Below are positions 48,867 to 61,840 of a DNA stretch of 64,000 nucleotides, in pieces. Source of the stretch: Lytechinus pictus (taxonomy: Eukaryota; Echinodermata; Echinoidea; Temnopleuroida; Toxopneustidae); contig NW_026974140.1 of the NCBI RefSeq assembly GCF_037042905.1, positions 16,046,001-16,110,000 of the forward strand, in the 5' to 3' direction. Numbering within the stretch: position 1 is the first letter of the stretch; each line of letters begins with the position of its first letter. The translations under genes and the position numbers were made by a program. The notes under the pieces are model-generated. The model worked only from the letters and a program-made list of their open reading frames with translations. It was not told where the DNA came from and did no database searches.

Positions 48867-51689
48867 TATTTCCATTAAAATACATATAATTCTGACATGG
48901 AGGCGATTATTGAACTTTGGATGTTTAAACCCTATACGAAATCAATGGTAACCAATGCTGTCCAGGGAATTATTTTTTCTGGTACATATACACAGTATTG
49001 CATTTCAATAAGCTATGTTTTCAATAACTATAGTACACCCAATATGTTGCTATGAACTTGTGAAATTGCTTATATTTATTTTCCACTTCTACTATTTACA
49101 TTTTAAATGTAAAATGATTCCCTTCCAGTTTCTTTTTTTTTTCTAAATTACATGTAATTATATGAAATAAATATTACCTTTTTGTAAACTTTTTTATCAT
49201 CGTAATATTAGAATGCATATTGATATTTATTAAATTTTAAAAAACCATCCTATGTAGTCTGAATAGTTTTTTTTTAAATTCAGGTTCTACTGAATCCAAG
49301 GTAATTTGTAGGTAACGATTCTCACTATTCCAATCTCATCACTTCCGACTTGAGAAATCTAAAAAACTTTCAGGGGGGTGTTGCAAGAACGTAATTTGCT
49401 ATCAATTGCAAATATCAATTATAAATTGTCTATTTGATCAATAACATTTCAATTTCAGTAAGAACAAAAACTCACTTTGTTGCAAGAAGCTGACCAATAA
49501 ATGCAATTAATTCTGAGACCTTAACCTGATTTGCAATTGATTGCATATATCTTCAGCACTCCTCATCACTGTTAAATTTCTATGAATCACACTTCAATTC
49601 ATTTTCTTAACAAAAAATAGAGATAAGTCATGGCATATCTTAATAAATTTGTATTATTAAGAATAAGCATAAAAATCCCCTTATCAACATTTTGCTTTAT
49701 ATTTTGAAAAAAGAAAAACCCTAACATTCCAAATGAATGACATTGAAGATAATATCACACAATACAGGAAAATGCATTTTTAAACATTTTATTATGCTAA
49801 AAGCAATACAGAATACAATCAATGTCTAACATATTGCACAGCATCAAGATGTAAAAGTTTCAACCAAATAAATAAATATGCTACAATAAATAACTACATG
49901 TACAACATTAAGCAGCTTGGAAATTAAGACTTTGTACAGCATAATAACATTATTTTTAGTACAAAACATACAAGGTGAAATGTCTAGTATGATGTGCCTA
50001 TAAATTGATAAAAACTCCTGCACAAAGACAGATAACTTGTCCAAGGTTCGAATAGAAATGCCCTTACGATATGTGAATGCCTGACACAATTTTGCGCATT
50101 TCACAATCTTTTTGCCCATATTGTGACATCACTACATTATTATTTTTTTCCTAATTTAAGTGAATACATACCATTTAACACTACACTTTTGCAACTGTTA
50201 TTTCATCAGATTAATCTACATTCTTCCCTGCGATGGGATTCCTTGTTCTCTTGATATTAATTCAAACTATCCATTCTCAATCGCAGCTGTTCTTGGAAAA
50301 GTTGCTGAACCTGCAAGTGGATAATTAGGTCTGTCATGATAATGAACATTGATGGCGCTAGTATTGTGAAATGCCGAATTAGGTTACTTGAATATATAAC
50401 CCTCATCTGCTTCTGTACAAGGTGAATAGCTTATTGTCTAACATATTGGCTTGTAAATCAATAGATGAATGCATTGTATCCAAATATCCAAGGTTCAAAT
50501 GAGCATCATTAATAAGCCTCAAACACAGCTGTTATTGATTTGTTTTTAAAGAATGAATAAATGTATTTAACACATAGGGTCAACTAAAGCATGTAAACTT
50601 ACAACCAAGAAATTGAAAGAATACATAGATACGTAATGGCTCAAATTGACAAAGGAGATTAAAAACATACTTATTTGTCTTTTAGTGTACACACACGGAA
50701 TCTTTTGCAATTATCAATATACTCTACATATGGGAAATGTGTGCTTACGATATTCTCATTCTATTACACTTAATGATTTAGGAAGGAAGTTTAAGCTGCT
50801 TTTGTAATCTTAACATATTGTCTGAATTCAATATTTCTACTTGGCACAAATATTCACTGCTGAATGATACGTGCCGTATAAGCTAAAACAACAACAACAA
50901 CATACTTTTCTAATATTAGCATTTAAAAGTACAAAAGACATATTTTAGAAGTGTATCAAAAGCAATAATATTATATACCGACACATTTATTTCTCTTGAA
51001 GAATTATTAATGAGGTCATCATTATGTTATTATGAGGGTATTTTTCAGGTGTAAGTTTAGTACCAGTACTGATTAGTTACAAAATGCATGGGTATTTAAA
51101 AAACAATTTTGATGAAAAAAATAAGTGCTGCAAATCTAAAATTTATATGATTCACATGTAAATCAGCGTAATGATATCTTGAATACACAAATCAGTTTAA
51201 AAAATACTTGAGTCCTGAATGGCATGCATAATGTACATGTGATACCAATTGAAAACAAAACCCAAAAATATGAAAGTATGAATACATAATCATGAATACA
51301 TAAACTTTCAAGCAACAGTAATACTATAGCTTATACTTTCTCACATTTGGCACAATCAGTCTGCAAGAACTTTTCAAAATTTCTTTTATAAATATATCAT
51401 ATTTTCTCATGTAATACTCTATGAAACTTTCAAAGAGTGTACATTCATCTGAATAATAATGAATAAGATATTTAAGAAAATGAGCAAATGTTTATAGCTA
51501 CATACAAGAATAAAGTCAAAATCATAAATCAATTACATCGTGATAGGGATGCAAAAAAAAATTGTTTCTCTGGTCCCAAGTCATATTTTCTCACTTGGCA
51601 ATAGTATAACCAGATTTGCCCAAAAGAAAGAAGAAAGATAGAATCCCATTGTTTAAAAATATTCTTCTAAAAAATCTCCTACTGATGAT
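48867..51689. other. Intergenic region downstream of DNAAF6, no gene seen
   Basis: AT-rich sequence with no coding frame or repeat that I can support. Confidence 0.5.
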
Positions 51690-53560
51690 AAATGATGAAA
51701 GTTTCAATACATTTACCTTTGAAAATGTTGGGGAAACTACGGAAGATGGCCTTACTAGAAGGGAGGATGCGAATTCGCTCTTACAAAAGAGCATTTCGAG
51801 CCGCAAATGAATGTGACTTTTGAGAGACACTGTCTTCAACACTTGTTTCAACAAGCAGACGAATCAATGGATCAGTTTGTAACAGATTTGAAAACAAAAG
51901 CAAAGACATATGCCTTTGAATCGCTTAATGACGCTCTCATTAAGGATAGAATTCTTGTCCGAATTAAATTTCATGCAATAGGGCTCAACTTCTTATAGAG
52001 AAGGTTTTGACACTTCAAAGAGCTATTGACATATGCCGTGCTGCAAAAGTGAGACAGATACAAGTCACCAAGTTGTAAAGCCCAAGTTGGCTTCACAGAC
52101 CCAGGAGAAGAAATGGACATAAAAACACAAAAAATATTGCAACAGATGTGGAAAAGTCGTGGACAATTAATGTCCAGCATCTGGAAAGGAGTGTCACAAA
52201 TGTGCATTGGTAAAATGAACCATTTTGACAATGTTTGCAAAGTGGCCATTCATATGGAGTCACATGTAGATAAAGTACATGATGTTGAGCAGATAAGCAG
52301 AGGAGATGAGCTGTTTGTTGATATTATCCAGGCCAGAGCACAGAGAGATAGGGCAAAGTTATGGTGGTGACTCTCGACATAGAAGAGAAACCCGTAAAAC
52401 TGATGCTTGATAGTGGAGCTCAATATAATGGGCTCCCTATGTCTATACTTTCAAAAGCTCAACCATGCAAAATTGATTGAGTCCAGGCGGGCGTTTCATA
52501 AAGCTGTTCGTAAGTTAGGAGCTACTTTAAGAACAAATAGTAATCCTTTCTTATGGTATTCACCATTAATGTTCATTGGTGATTATTTAGTGCGTAAGAA
52601 AGGTTCACCAGTCGTTCTTAAAGTCGCTCTTAACTTACAAACAGCTTTATGAAACAGCCCCCGGGATGAGGATTTCCTGCTACTCTAAGCAATGGACGGA
52701 CCCAGCAGGAGAATGCACCTTACTTGGAGAGTTTAAAGGATGGCTACACTGATTGGAGTTCTTTGTCATGGCTCAGGATGTGAAGCCAGTCCTTTAAAGA
52801 TGTAAACACTTGTGCCTAGAATAGTGATCTTCAATTTTTTTAATGTTGCAAATTTGAGGATTTGTAGATTTTGCTGCCGAAAACAATTTTTAAGAGCCAA
52901 ACAAGGGATCATTTTTGTCATGTATAAATTTTATTTTCCCCCTTTATTTAGTATATATTCCAAATTTGTTGGAATAGCTTATCAAGAATTGTTGTGGGGG
53001 GGGGGGGTAATTTTTCATTAGTTTTCCCCCCAGGTGGCTCACTCTTGGAACAGCTCTTCAAATGCTCATTCAGTATTGCGAACCCTTGATGGAATTTTTC
53101 CAAAGTCAAGCAAGAAAAGGAAAGCGTAACCTTCAGCTTCTGAGATGAAAAATCCAAAGAAGCCTTAAAAAACCAAAGTGAAGGGCAGTGCCACCACAAG
53201 TAGCTTGTCAAGCAAAACTGGACAGATCAAGTCTATGTCTACTGCATCCAGTCCAGCTAATAAACAGTTTGATCTTGGCAAATATCTTTTCAATCAGCAA
53301 GATAAAAAACCCTCACAAACCAGAAAGCTACATGTAAATCATAAATAGTACACAGCAGAAATGGTCAAAGTTATTGCCTAAATAGGAAAGATCTTGTTGC
53401 AATATTGTGGCTGCGAACTAGATATTAACAATGACACTGATGGTGATACACCTGTGACACAGGCTGCACCACCAGAAAGGGCAGAACCATCTGTTGCCAA
53501 AACAAGATATGGTAGAATAGTGAAACCCCCTGCATCCTTTGTCTTCCCTGCATTCTACTT
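51690..53560 (+). pseudogene. Decayed Ty3/Gypsy-type LTR retrotransposon remnant (gag-protease, pol tail)
   Basis: Gag homology spans 51690-51998 and on to about 52080 (NVTFERH, ADESMDQFVTDLKTKAK, DALIKDRILVRI, then TLQRAIDICRAA), with at least one frameshift near 51790 and another at 51998. A CCHC-like zinc knuckle lies at about 52135-52235 (CNRCGK..HKC...NHF), and an aspartic protease start with LMLDSGAQ at about 52390-52420. RT, RNase H and integrase are absent. A pol C-terminal tail (TRYGRIVKPP) is at about 53500-53540. A MITE interrupts it at 52487-52662. Non-functional. Confidence 0.75.
52487..52662. mobile_element. Palindromic GGGCGTTTCATAAAGCTGTT MITE
   Basis: Ends GGGCGTTTCATAAAGCTGTT and complement of GGCTGTTTCATAAAGCTGTT. 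About 176 bases, inserted in the Gypsy protease region. Confidence 0.8.
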
Positions 53561-53833
53561 GTATCAATAAGGTTAGTAAGCTGCAAATATATTAATTCAC
53601 AGAGATTGTCAATTCAATGAAATACATGAGCATAGCACTGTAAACATTAAAGTGGTCAACCAGAAAATGGATTGTCAACAAAAGTGCAATAATCTTGGCT
53701 ACCTTGTGTACCCTAAATGTGAAAAATTTCCTAATTTAAAGTATGGCAAGAAAGGAGCTACCCTATCAAATAGACAATCATTGTGAAAATAAGCTGCAGA
53801 ATAGCTAATAAATACAGGTAACATAGATTGATA

Positions 53834-56800
53834 CTACAAGCATGGATTGGTCCTGAGTTTGCCACATGGATGAGAGAGGCCTGGTGGCGCCGTCACTTGG
53901 AACACTCTACCGGTACCACCACACACACAGAGGGTAAGTCCCATGCCTGTACTATGGGTACTAGCAGTACTTTTCCTCGGTAAACTGGTGGTGTTGATAT
54001 AAACCCCTCCTCCTGGACCGCCCTCCAAGGATAGGGTGTTCAGCTGTCGTAAAACAGAATGAGGTATAACATAATAATAGGCAAGATTTATTACCAAAAT
54101 GGACTGTAAATTGGTACGAGATACTGTGATATTTTTCTCCACTCAATCATATCCCTATAGAACCCTCAAGTAATGATGTCAGACAAATAAATACAAAAGT
54201 TTAAGAACCATGATCCCATCAAACGCAAACAAGTCATTAATTCATGAACATGGTTATGCACAGGATCATCACACTCTACATCTGAAATTCATTCATTTTT
54301 TTCCTCCTGTTAATGTGAACCATATTTAATATTCAGTCATGGTTTACATTATATTTCAAAAGGCTACCGGTATATGCTGATGTTACATGAAAAATGAAGC
54401 AAAATACATGGAGCAGAAACATAATTTTATAATGTCTACAAAGGTAAAGAAAGTTAGAAAAGTACATTCATAGATCTACTCATTTCAGTCCACTAACAAT
54501 TTGACCTATTTTCCAAAATAATATTCAAGAAATGTGACTCCCTTTTCTGACCCCCTATATGCAAGATAATTTGACAAGATTTGTCTCTGCCTTGTGCTTT
54601 ACATGAAAAGTGTAACACTCTCACATTATCATAGGTTGAGTCGTCCACGAAGTGATGAAGTAAAAATTGAGTAAGTTGGTGTAAGATGGACAAAAAGGTT
54701 GATTATTTCATGGAATCATTGAGAAGAAGATTAACTAAATTAAAGATTAACTTCTAACTTTTCTTCTTGGACAAAATGGGAAAAGATGTAATTGCTGATG
54801 AATAAATATTACATTAATCATACAACTTTCTGTTTGAGGAACACATTTCAGATATTCAAAGTTAAAGCAAAATGCTGTCAGTGGCAAATCCCTTCCAAGT
54901 ATGAGTCATTAAAATATTTGGGAAGGATTCCACCCAAAGCATGGTAGGATAATGACTTACAGCATTTAAGAAGATACTAGATCCAGACATCTCAATAGCT
55001 TCAGCACCAATGGTCAATCCTTCGTTACCTTGTATGGTCAATACTTGGTCAGTCGTAATCCTGAGGTCATCAACAATATTGGGGACCACCTTTGTAAGAT
55101 AAAAGGAATTGTGGCATTTTGGAATGTGATCTTGGCTTGTCACATCTGGTGTAAATCAGTTTAAAATGAATTAAAAATTCAGCTATAAAACAGTCAAATG
55201 GTGTAGAATTCAGAGGATATGTCATAAACCACACTACTTGCTTACATACAAATCTAAATTACTTACATGGTATCCAATGCAATTTTAATTTTCCGTTTTA
55301 GAATAATCGATCATACCTCAACTTCTCTTGATTAGCTGAATATCTATGAACATGGGTTATTTTTCACAAAACTTATTATCAATAACATTTACAAATGCAA
55401 GAATTTGATAGCATATTCAACAACACCATTATAGCGGCTTATGTCAGTAGCTTGTTACTTCAAATTCACTACTTTTATGAAATAGGGCACTAATTACTAT
55501 TTCACACAACTTTTAAAATTTATTATAAATGTTAAAAGCACTTGGAATGAAGTCCTTTGAATGATGGATAAGAAATCTCTCACAACATTTTTTTTTTGTA
55601 TTTCTTATGGTATCAGTTTTATCACACAGGACTTTATAAGGTTTGTGTAAACTAACCTTTGTTGTGACAACCTGTGTTGTATTGAGTTGTTTCATGCCAG
55701 TAGGTGATGGTATACCGCTATCATTAGCTGTGTGTAGGATAGTGTTCCCTGTCAGTGGGTCAATGACATGGAGTCCTTCCTGTGATCTCAAGGTTGTGTT
55801 TTCACCATTAAATTCAACTGCACAGAAGGAGATGACAGAAAAGTGTGGCAAATCATATTAAACAGGATTCGTTTCTATTCACTCATCATTTCAAAATGCA
55901 TTAAGATGTGTTAAGAAATACAGTAGTAATCACTGTAATTAAAGTAAACTTTAATTACAGTGAACTTCAAAAGAGAGTATTCCCATTCCAGTATAAATCT
56001 AAACAACAACAACAAGTGGAATGCCTCTGGCCGTCTCACCTGCATCACGCGATTCAATATAGCAGCAGTGCTGATTTTGAAAACTACTATAACTCGCACA
56101 AGATGTTCAGTGATACTTGGTTACTCTTATTTCCACGTTTTATGAACTAGACCAATACACTTATAGAGATATGATGGCAATTCAACAAATACCCCCAACG
56201 TGGCCAAAGTTCTTTGACCTTACATGACCTTTGACCTTGATCATGTGACCTGAAACTCGCACAGGATGTTCAGTGATACTTGATTACTATTATGTCCAAG
56301 TTTTATGAACTAGACCAACACACTTTCAAATTTATGGCTGTAATTCAACAAATACCCCAATTTGGCCAAAGTTCATTGACCCTAAATGACCTTTGACCTT
56401 GATCATGTGACCTGAAACTTGCACAGGATGTTCAGTAATACTTGATTACTATTATGTCCAAGTTTCATGAATCAGATCTATAAACTTTCAAAGTTATGAT
56501 GGTAATTCAACAGATACCCCCAATTCAGCCAAAGTTCATTGACCCTAAATGACCTTTGACCTTGGTCATGTGACGTGAAACTCATGCAGGATGTTCAGTG
56601 ATACTTGATTAACCTTATGTATAAGTTTCATGAACTAGGTCCATATATTTTCTAAGTTATGATGACATTTCAAAAACTTAACCTTAGGTTAAGATTTTGA
56701 TGTTGATTCCCCAACATGGTCTAAGTTCATTGACCCTAAATGACCTTTGACCTTGGTCATGTGACATGAAACTCAGGCAGGATGTTCAGTAATACTTGAT

Positions 56801-59800
56801 TAACCTTATGGCCAAGTTTCATGAACTAGGTCCATATACTTTCTAAGTTATGCTGTCATTTCAAAAACTTAACCTCAGGTTAAGATTTGGTGTTGACGCC
56901 GCCGCCGCCGCCGTCGCCGCCGCCGTCGCCGCCGCCGTCGGAAAAGCGGCGCCTACAGTCTCACTCTGCTATGCAGGTGAGACAAAAACTATTAAAAATG
57001 TATGCATTTTATAGTTTAAACAACAAAAGAATGACTGTCAATAATGTAAAAAAAAATTGCAAAACAGATAATTGTTTCATCATACTTACCAGAAGATCCA
57101 TGTCCAATCATGTGTTGTAAAATAACCTGTAAAGAAAAATCAGAGATGTAAACTCTTTCAATGCAATGTAAGAAATGTACAATAAAAGCACATCAGATAA
57201 AGGGGTGTATCGAGCAGTGAGTGACAACAAAACTACTTGCACTTATTGCATTGTGAAAGATAATAAGAGCTAGACAACCACAATAACAGAAACCCTGACT
57301 CATCAGAGATTTAAATTGTCTTATATACATTTGGTAACTTTGTAGAAATGTAATTTAATCAATATTGATTTATATACACACCAATTTACATATTCCAGGA
57401 ATTACTACATGTACATCCAACTAATAGCAACGAATATACCCAATTTATGTCATCTTCACAATATCTTTTGACTGAATACTGCTAAAATTATAATTCATAA
57501 CACTGGAATGTAATGGAGAATGAGTATAGCATTTCTACATGTAGTCATTTATATATTTTCAATATTTGTGACACACATACTAATACTGCCTTAGATTTTT
57601 TTTATCTATCAAGGCAATATGAAAATATTACAAAGATTTGAAACATGGAAGGTTGTACAATTCAGTTTTCATCAGGCCTTTTCAAAGACTCTAATTTACT
57701 AATAGGGTTAGAAAGTACATTAAACTCTTTACTACTATGTGATAAGCTATGCACTTTATAATTAGCGGATTGGATTAAAAAAATATTAAATTTTTACCGG
57801 TTGACCATCACCATGAATCTCAAGATCTTGTCCTTTGTAACCACCAAACTCTCCTGTATCTGATAAAACCATTTCAGCTTTGACTTCGGTCTTATATTTC
57901 ACACCACCCTCTCCTAGAAACTCCATCACATCCGATCCATTCTGGTCTATACGCAGGGCTAACACTATCAGAACTGTCAACTGTTGAGAGATTATATAAC
58001 CATTAATGAAACAACACATTAAAATCATTCGGGTCATGTTGGATAAAATGGTTCTGCAGCCACCCAAAATCAAGTTTCCATGGTAATTGCTAAATAATGT
58101 TATTTGCAATGGGACCCTCCTTTTGCTGTAAGTTCAGTATTAATGGAGAAACTACTAAATGGGGAGGTACTTAAAGATATAGGATTAATCTATGGCATGT
58201 GAAGCGTGAAATTTTGAACATTTTTATAATTAAAGTCAAAATGATAATTAAATTTTGACATCACTTTAGTATTACCTGTACAGGGGTTAACAAATGGCTA
58301 TAATGCTTACTTAACACTGGAAGAATATAAAGCAGCATCAATTGTGCAATGAAGAGGGAGGGATTTTCACCCCCAAAAAAATCAAGGAATTATCGTCATT
58401 TTTATCCCTTAAGAATTATTTCAGTGAACAATTTTAAAATGAATTCTGAATTGTAGTTTTAAAACATAAAAATTTTCAATAAAATAAATCTAGTACATAT
58501 TCAGCGAATAATCTAAATATTTGTGAAAATTGCTCCTGAATGGGGAAAGACCGTGAAATTGAAATAAAAACAGAAATTGGACCAATTATAATTTGGTTAA
58601 TTGTACTTGGTGTACTTACCACTAGATTTGCTACTGCTACAGCATAAATCAGGAAGAGTAGGAAATAGGCAAGAAAACGTTTGCGCCCTCTTAGGCCCGT
58701 CTTATGAAGGTGCTCTTCATGGACAGCCACATAACCAGCTCTAAAGTTACTGTTATGTTCTTTGTTGACTCTCCGTCTTTCTAAGGACTTGTCCAGCATA
58801 GACAGCCTACTGTTGGATCTCTGCATGTAAAGGGAAGAAATGGAAACAAAAAAACGATTAGTCTCATGATATCTTATTTCTAAAGAAGTCTTCATATCCT
58901 GTTCTGCCACTGGGAGTTTATAATTCAAGGTTGGTATTCCTTTAATAAGCTATTCATATTGGCTTTACATATGACTGGTGACCCTTTCTTGGAACTGAAT
59001 TAAGATTCCCAAGCACTTTGTTTCCTATCAGCATTTAAATCTGAGCTTTATACATGTATAAGAAAAATTATCAGCAACAAGCATCTAAATATTTTCCAGT
59101 TGAATTAAGGTCATACATGTATGACAATAATGACATAGGCCCTATATACTCAAATGTATGTTAAAACTTGAAAAATATTCAATTTCAATCTGTATTTCAC
59201 AAATAAGATAAAATAAAGTGACATCAATAGTGACACATATCGGACATCTCATTAAAGCACAAGAAAGGGTCACCAGTTGTGTGTACACATGAGTGTAACT
59301 TACAAAGAGCATTAGGAAACATCAGTTATTAGAAACTGGGATGCAGTGTGCTTGTGTGTCCAGACACTAAGACCATCCTCTAAGTTCTTAGTTCGGATTG
59401 CTCTTTTATTCAACACTTGATGTAGAAATTAGAATGTTGTTTTCTTGATTTATTGTTGTGAGTTATCTCTATTATGTATTCACTACTTTAATATGAAATG
59501 CAATTTTATTTCAGTAAAATTCATGAAGATGCATGATATTGTGACAATCAAAAGAGGTTCCTTCCCGTGTTTATTTATAGATAAAAATCATTATTTGACA
59601 AATACTAAAATTTAATACGTGATTATAAATAATTAGTAGTAGCCTATATATACTAATAATCACGTATTAAATTTTAGTATTTGTGAAATAATAATTTTTA
59701 TCTATAAATTGTTCTTCAAAACGGCATCGCTAATCGGATGTACGTCATCACGAAGCGGTTCAAGGGTCAGGTCTATTGTCTTTGCTTTGTTGACAAACAG

Positions 59801-60557
59801 ATTGAGGGATCTACGGGAGATCGGTCTGGTAAGGAACGTCTCATTTTTACCATTTAAACTTAGGCCTATAGTGAACTAATTTTTATCCCTTTAAACGCAT
59901 TAGGCGCATGAAGGTTCATACTAAAATTCACCCCTACAAAAAAAAAAAGTACAAACCGATTTCACCCTCTATGGATTTCCTAGGGAAATCCATCTGGGTG
60001 TGTAGGTCTCGCTGCAGCTTCTAATGACTAATCTATGCCTATGGAACGAGTGTCAAGACTCCATGATGAAGAAGTAGGCCTATATGTCAAAATATTTAAA
60101 AAAACATCCTCAACTCAACGTCTCAAGACTAGTCTAGGCCAGGGCCAGGCACAGGGGCTGACCACGACTTGGATGATCGATGAATTAGATTTATCTTTAC
60201 ACTGAAGATTACAATTTACATTGATTAAACTGTATCTTCAGTCACAATGAATCAGCGACCCCGCCCACCTCCACGCATCAAGTTGGAGATGCACGATGAA
60301 AGCGGTTGGAGCAGGGCCAAGGGGCTGGGACGGGGGGTCGCGTCGCTATCATCCGCACCACGGAACGAACCCGCGGATCCCAGCGCCAGCTCGCGATCGC
60401 GCTCGGCAATCTTTGGTTTCCTAGCTTCGACGCAGCGCACTCATACTCGATAAAGAGGCCTACTCTAAATAAAAAGAAATCTTCATGATATGATCGGTGA
60501 ATACACGGGCATTCGGTTAAAAACACTTACTCTGAAGGTTGTATTATTTTCCTCCAT
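53834..60557 (-). CDS. SGCB: Beta-sarcoglycan, 7 coding exons
   Basis: On the minus strand, exons 60557-60531, 58820-58620, 57980-57798, 57126-57090 (a 37-nt microexon), 55817-55657, 55089-54961 and 54043-53834 join in phase to 315 codons plus TAG; human SGCB is 318. It is a type II membrane glycoprotein of the dystrophin-associated sarcoglycan complex at the muscle plasma membrane. Visible features are the cytoplasmic block RRRVNKEHNSNF.AGY....E.LHKTGLRGRK (residues about 26-58), a transmembrane segment (about 58-87, split across exons 2-3), the extracellular stretch beginning RIDQNGSDVMEF, several NxT sequons, the GNEGLTIGAEAIEM block, and C-terminal cysteines 285, 287, 306 and 313 in LCVCGGTG and HPCG...NPC. 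All junctions have GT-AG. The first exon encodes only nine residues. Intron 4 holds the DR1-bearing repeat; intron 1 holds a 145-base hairpin. Confidence 0.95.
56033..56983. repeat. GTCTCACCTGCAT-ended tandem repeat element with DR1 motifs
   Basis: Perfect 13-base inverted tips GTCTCACCTGCAT (56033-56045) and ATGCAGGTGAGAC (56971-56983). Four diverged units of about 160-190 bases each contain TGACCTTTGACCT (56225, 56387, 56550, 56741). A (CCG)n-type tract lies at 56898-56950. Plus-strand sequence in SGCB intron 4. Confidence 0.85.
59566..59708. mobile_element. Small hairpin MITE in SGCB intron 1
   Basis: Near-perfect inverted repeat: TTTATAGATAAAAATCATTATTTGACAAAT... pairs with ...ATTTGTGAAATAATAATTTTTATCTATAAA; the arms are about 60 bases with a short loop at 59635-59650. 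Confidence 0.8.
59971..59993. repeat. Perfect 10-base stem hairpin in SGCB intron 1
   Basis: ATGGATTTCC, loop TAG, GGAAATCCAT. No flanking repeat unit seen; function unknown. Confidence 0.7.
60247..60453 (+). other. GC-rich open stretch in SGCB intron 1, function unknown
   Basis: A 68-codon plus-strand frame (starts MNQRPRPPPRIKLEMH) lies in unusually GC- and CpG-rich sequence about 80 bases inside SGCB intron 1. The opposite strand is also open over almost the same span, so openness may only reflect base composition. It could be a divergent first exon, an alternative exon or CpG-island promoter DNA. I do not recognise the protein. Confidence 0.25.
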
Positions 60558-60738
60558 TTTGCATTTCGTCTCGACCTTGGGATAAAACTTCCGGTGGGAA
60601 CAAGTACAATTACTCAATGCGCATGCGTAGCGTCATTGCAACCAGCGGTGACGATGACGAAATTATTTTTCACACACAATCTCGCAAAGAGTATACTCGT
60701 ACATCTCTTTTCATAATTAAAAACACTGAGTTCCATCC

Positions 60739-61840
60739 CAGGCGCGGATCCAGGAGGGGGCCGAGCCGGCCCCGGCCCCCCTATTTTTTGACAACCTGCA
60801 GAAAAAATGTACTCTTTAACTTGATAGAAACTATGAAAAACAGAAAGAAAAGTAAGAAAGAGGTATTATACCAATGATGTGTAATTTACAGCCTCGTAAC
60901 AGCCGGCCCGACCCCGAAAGGAAACAAGAAAAAGGTGAGGGGAAGAATTGGAAAATAGACTTGATATAAAAAATTCGCTGGCGCTTCGCGCTCGCATTGC
61001 CTGTGTAATGAATCCCATTCAAGAGGATTAAATGACACTTAATATATCCAGTTCTGAAATCAATTTGCACACGATATTTTAGCTCGCACATCAAGCTTTC
61101 ATTATTTTGTTTGATTTACACAAATTGTTAATTGATACCAAAATTTTCAGCTCGCTATGCGCGCTTGCATTGTTTGATTTGTGAGATACTTATCCTCTTT
61201 GGAAATTCTTACCAAAATTTGTAAAAACACTCCTGTATCATGTCAGTATATCAAAAAATTAAGCTCGAGCTTCGCGCACGCATTTAATTGTTTTAGACAC
61301 ACAGCTTGTTCTTTATTTTAATAAAAACGCGCTTAGACAGTCCAGTTCTCAGGTCGGAATATCAAAAATTTTGAGCTCGCGCTTCACACTCTCATTATTT
61401 AATTGGTGATACTTGTATCCTCTTCATTAATCACTAAAAACAATTGAGTCCCTTTTCACGTTACTATAATAAAATTTCGGCTCGCGCTTCGCGCTCGCAT
61501 TGTTTAGTTGGATAATATTGCATTGTTAAGTTGAACATATCTTTGTTCATGATTACAAAAACTGCTCAGAATCTTCAGGTCTAAGGACATAAGATATCAA
61601 AGAATTTGAACTCGCGCTTCGCACTCGCATTATATATTAATACCACATGAGATATCTTGTTTATAACAATAAAAACTAACATATACTTAAAACTTCAGTC
61701 TTTAGTTCGGAGTACCTACTGAACCCCCCCCCCAAAAAAAAAAAAAAAAAAAAAAAACAGATTATAGCAGCCAATCGAGGAACATTTTGATGAAAATATT
61801 TTTCGGCCCCCCCTATTGGCGAAAGCTGGATCCGCCCCTG
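60739..61840 (+). mobile_element. GGCGGATCCAG-ended hAT-like element with GCTCGCG array
   Basis: Ends CAGGCGCGGATCCAGG and (complement) CAGGGGCGGATCCAGC. Same architecture as the inner element of composites A and B but half as long. Mirror repeats near 60976, 61376, 61480 and 61611. Flanks share only CATCC, so a full TSD is not shown. It starts about 180 bases upstream of SGCB exon 1. Confidence 0.75.

Noticed and set aside
49375-49530. Possible MITE around GTTGCAAGAA motifs
   Set aside because: The inverted similarity is too short and weak to define ends or a TSD.
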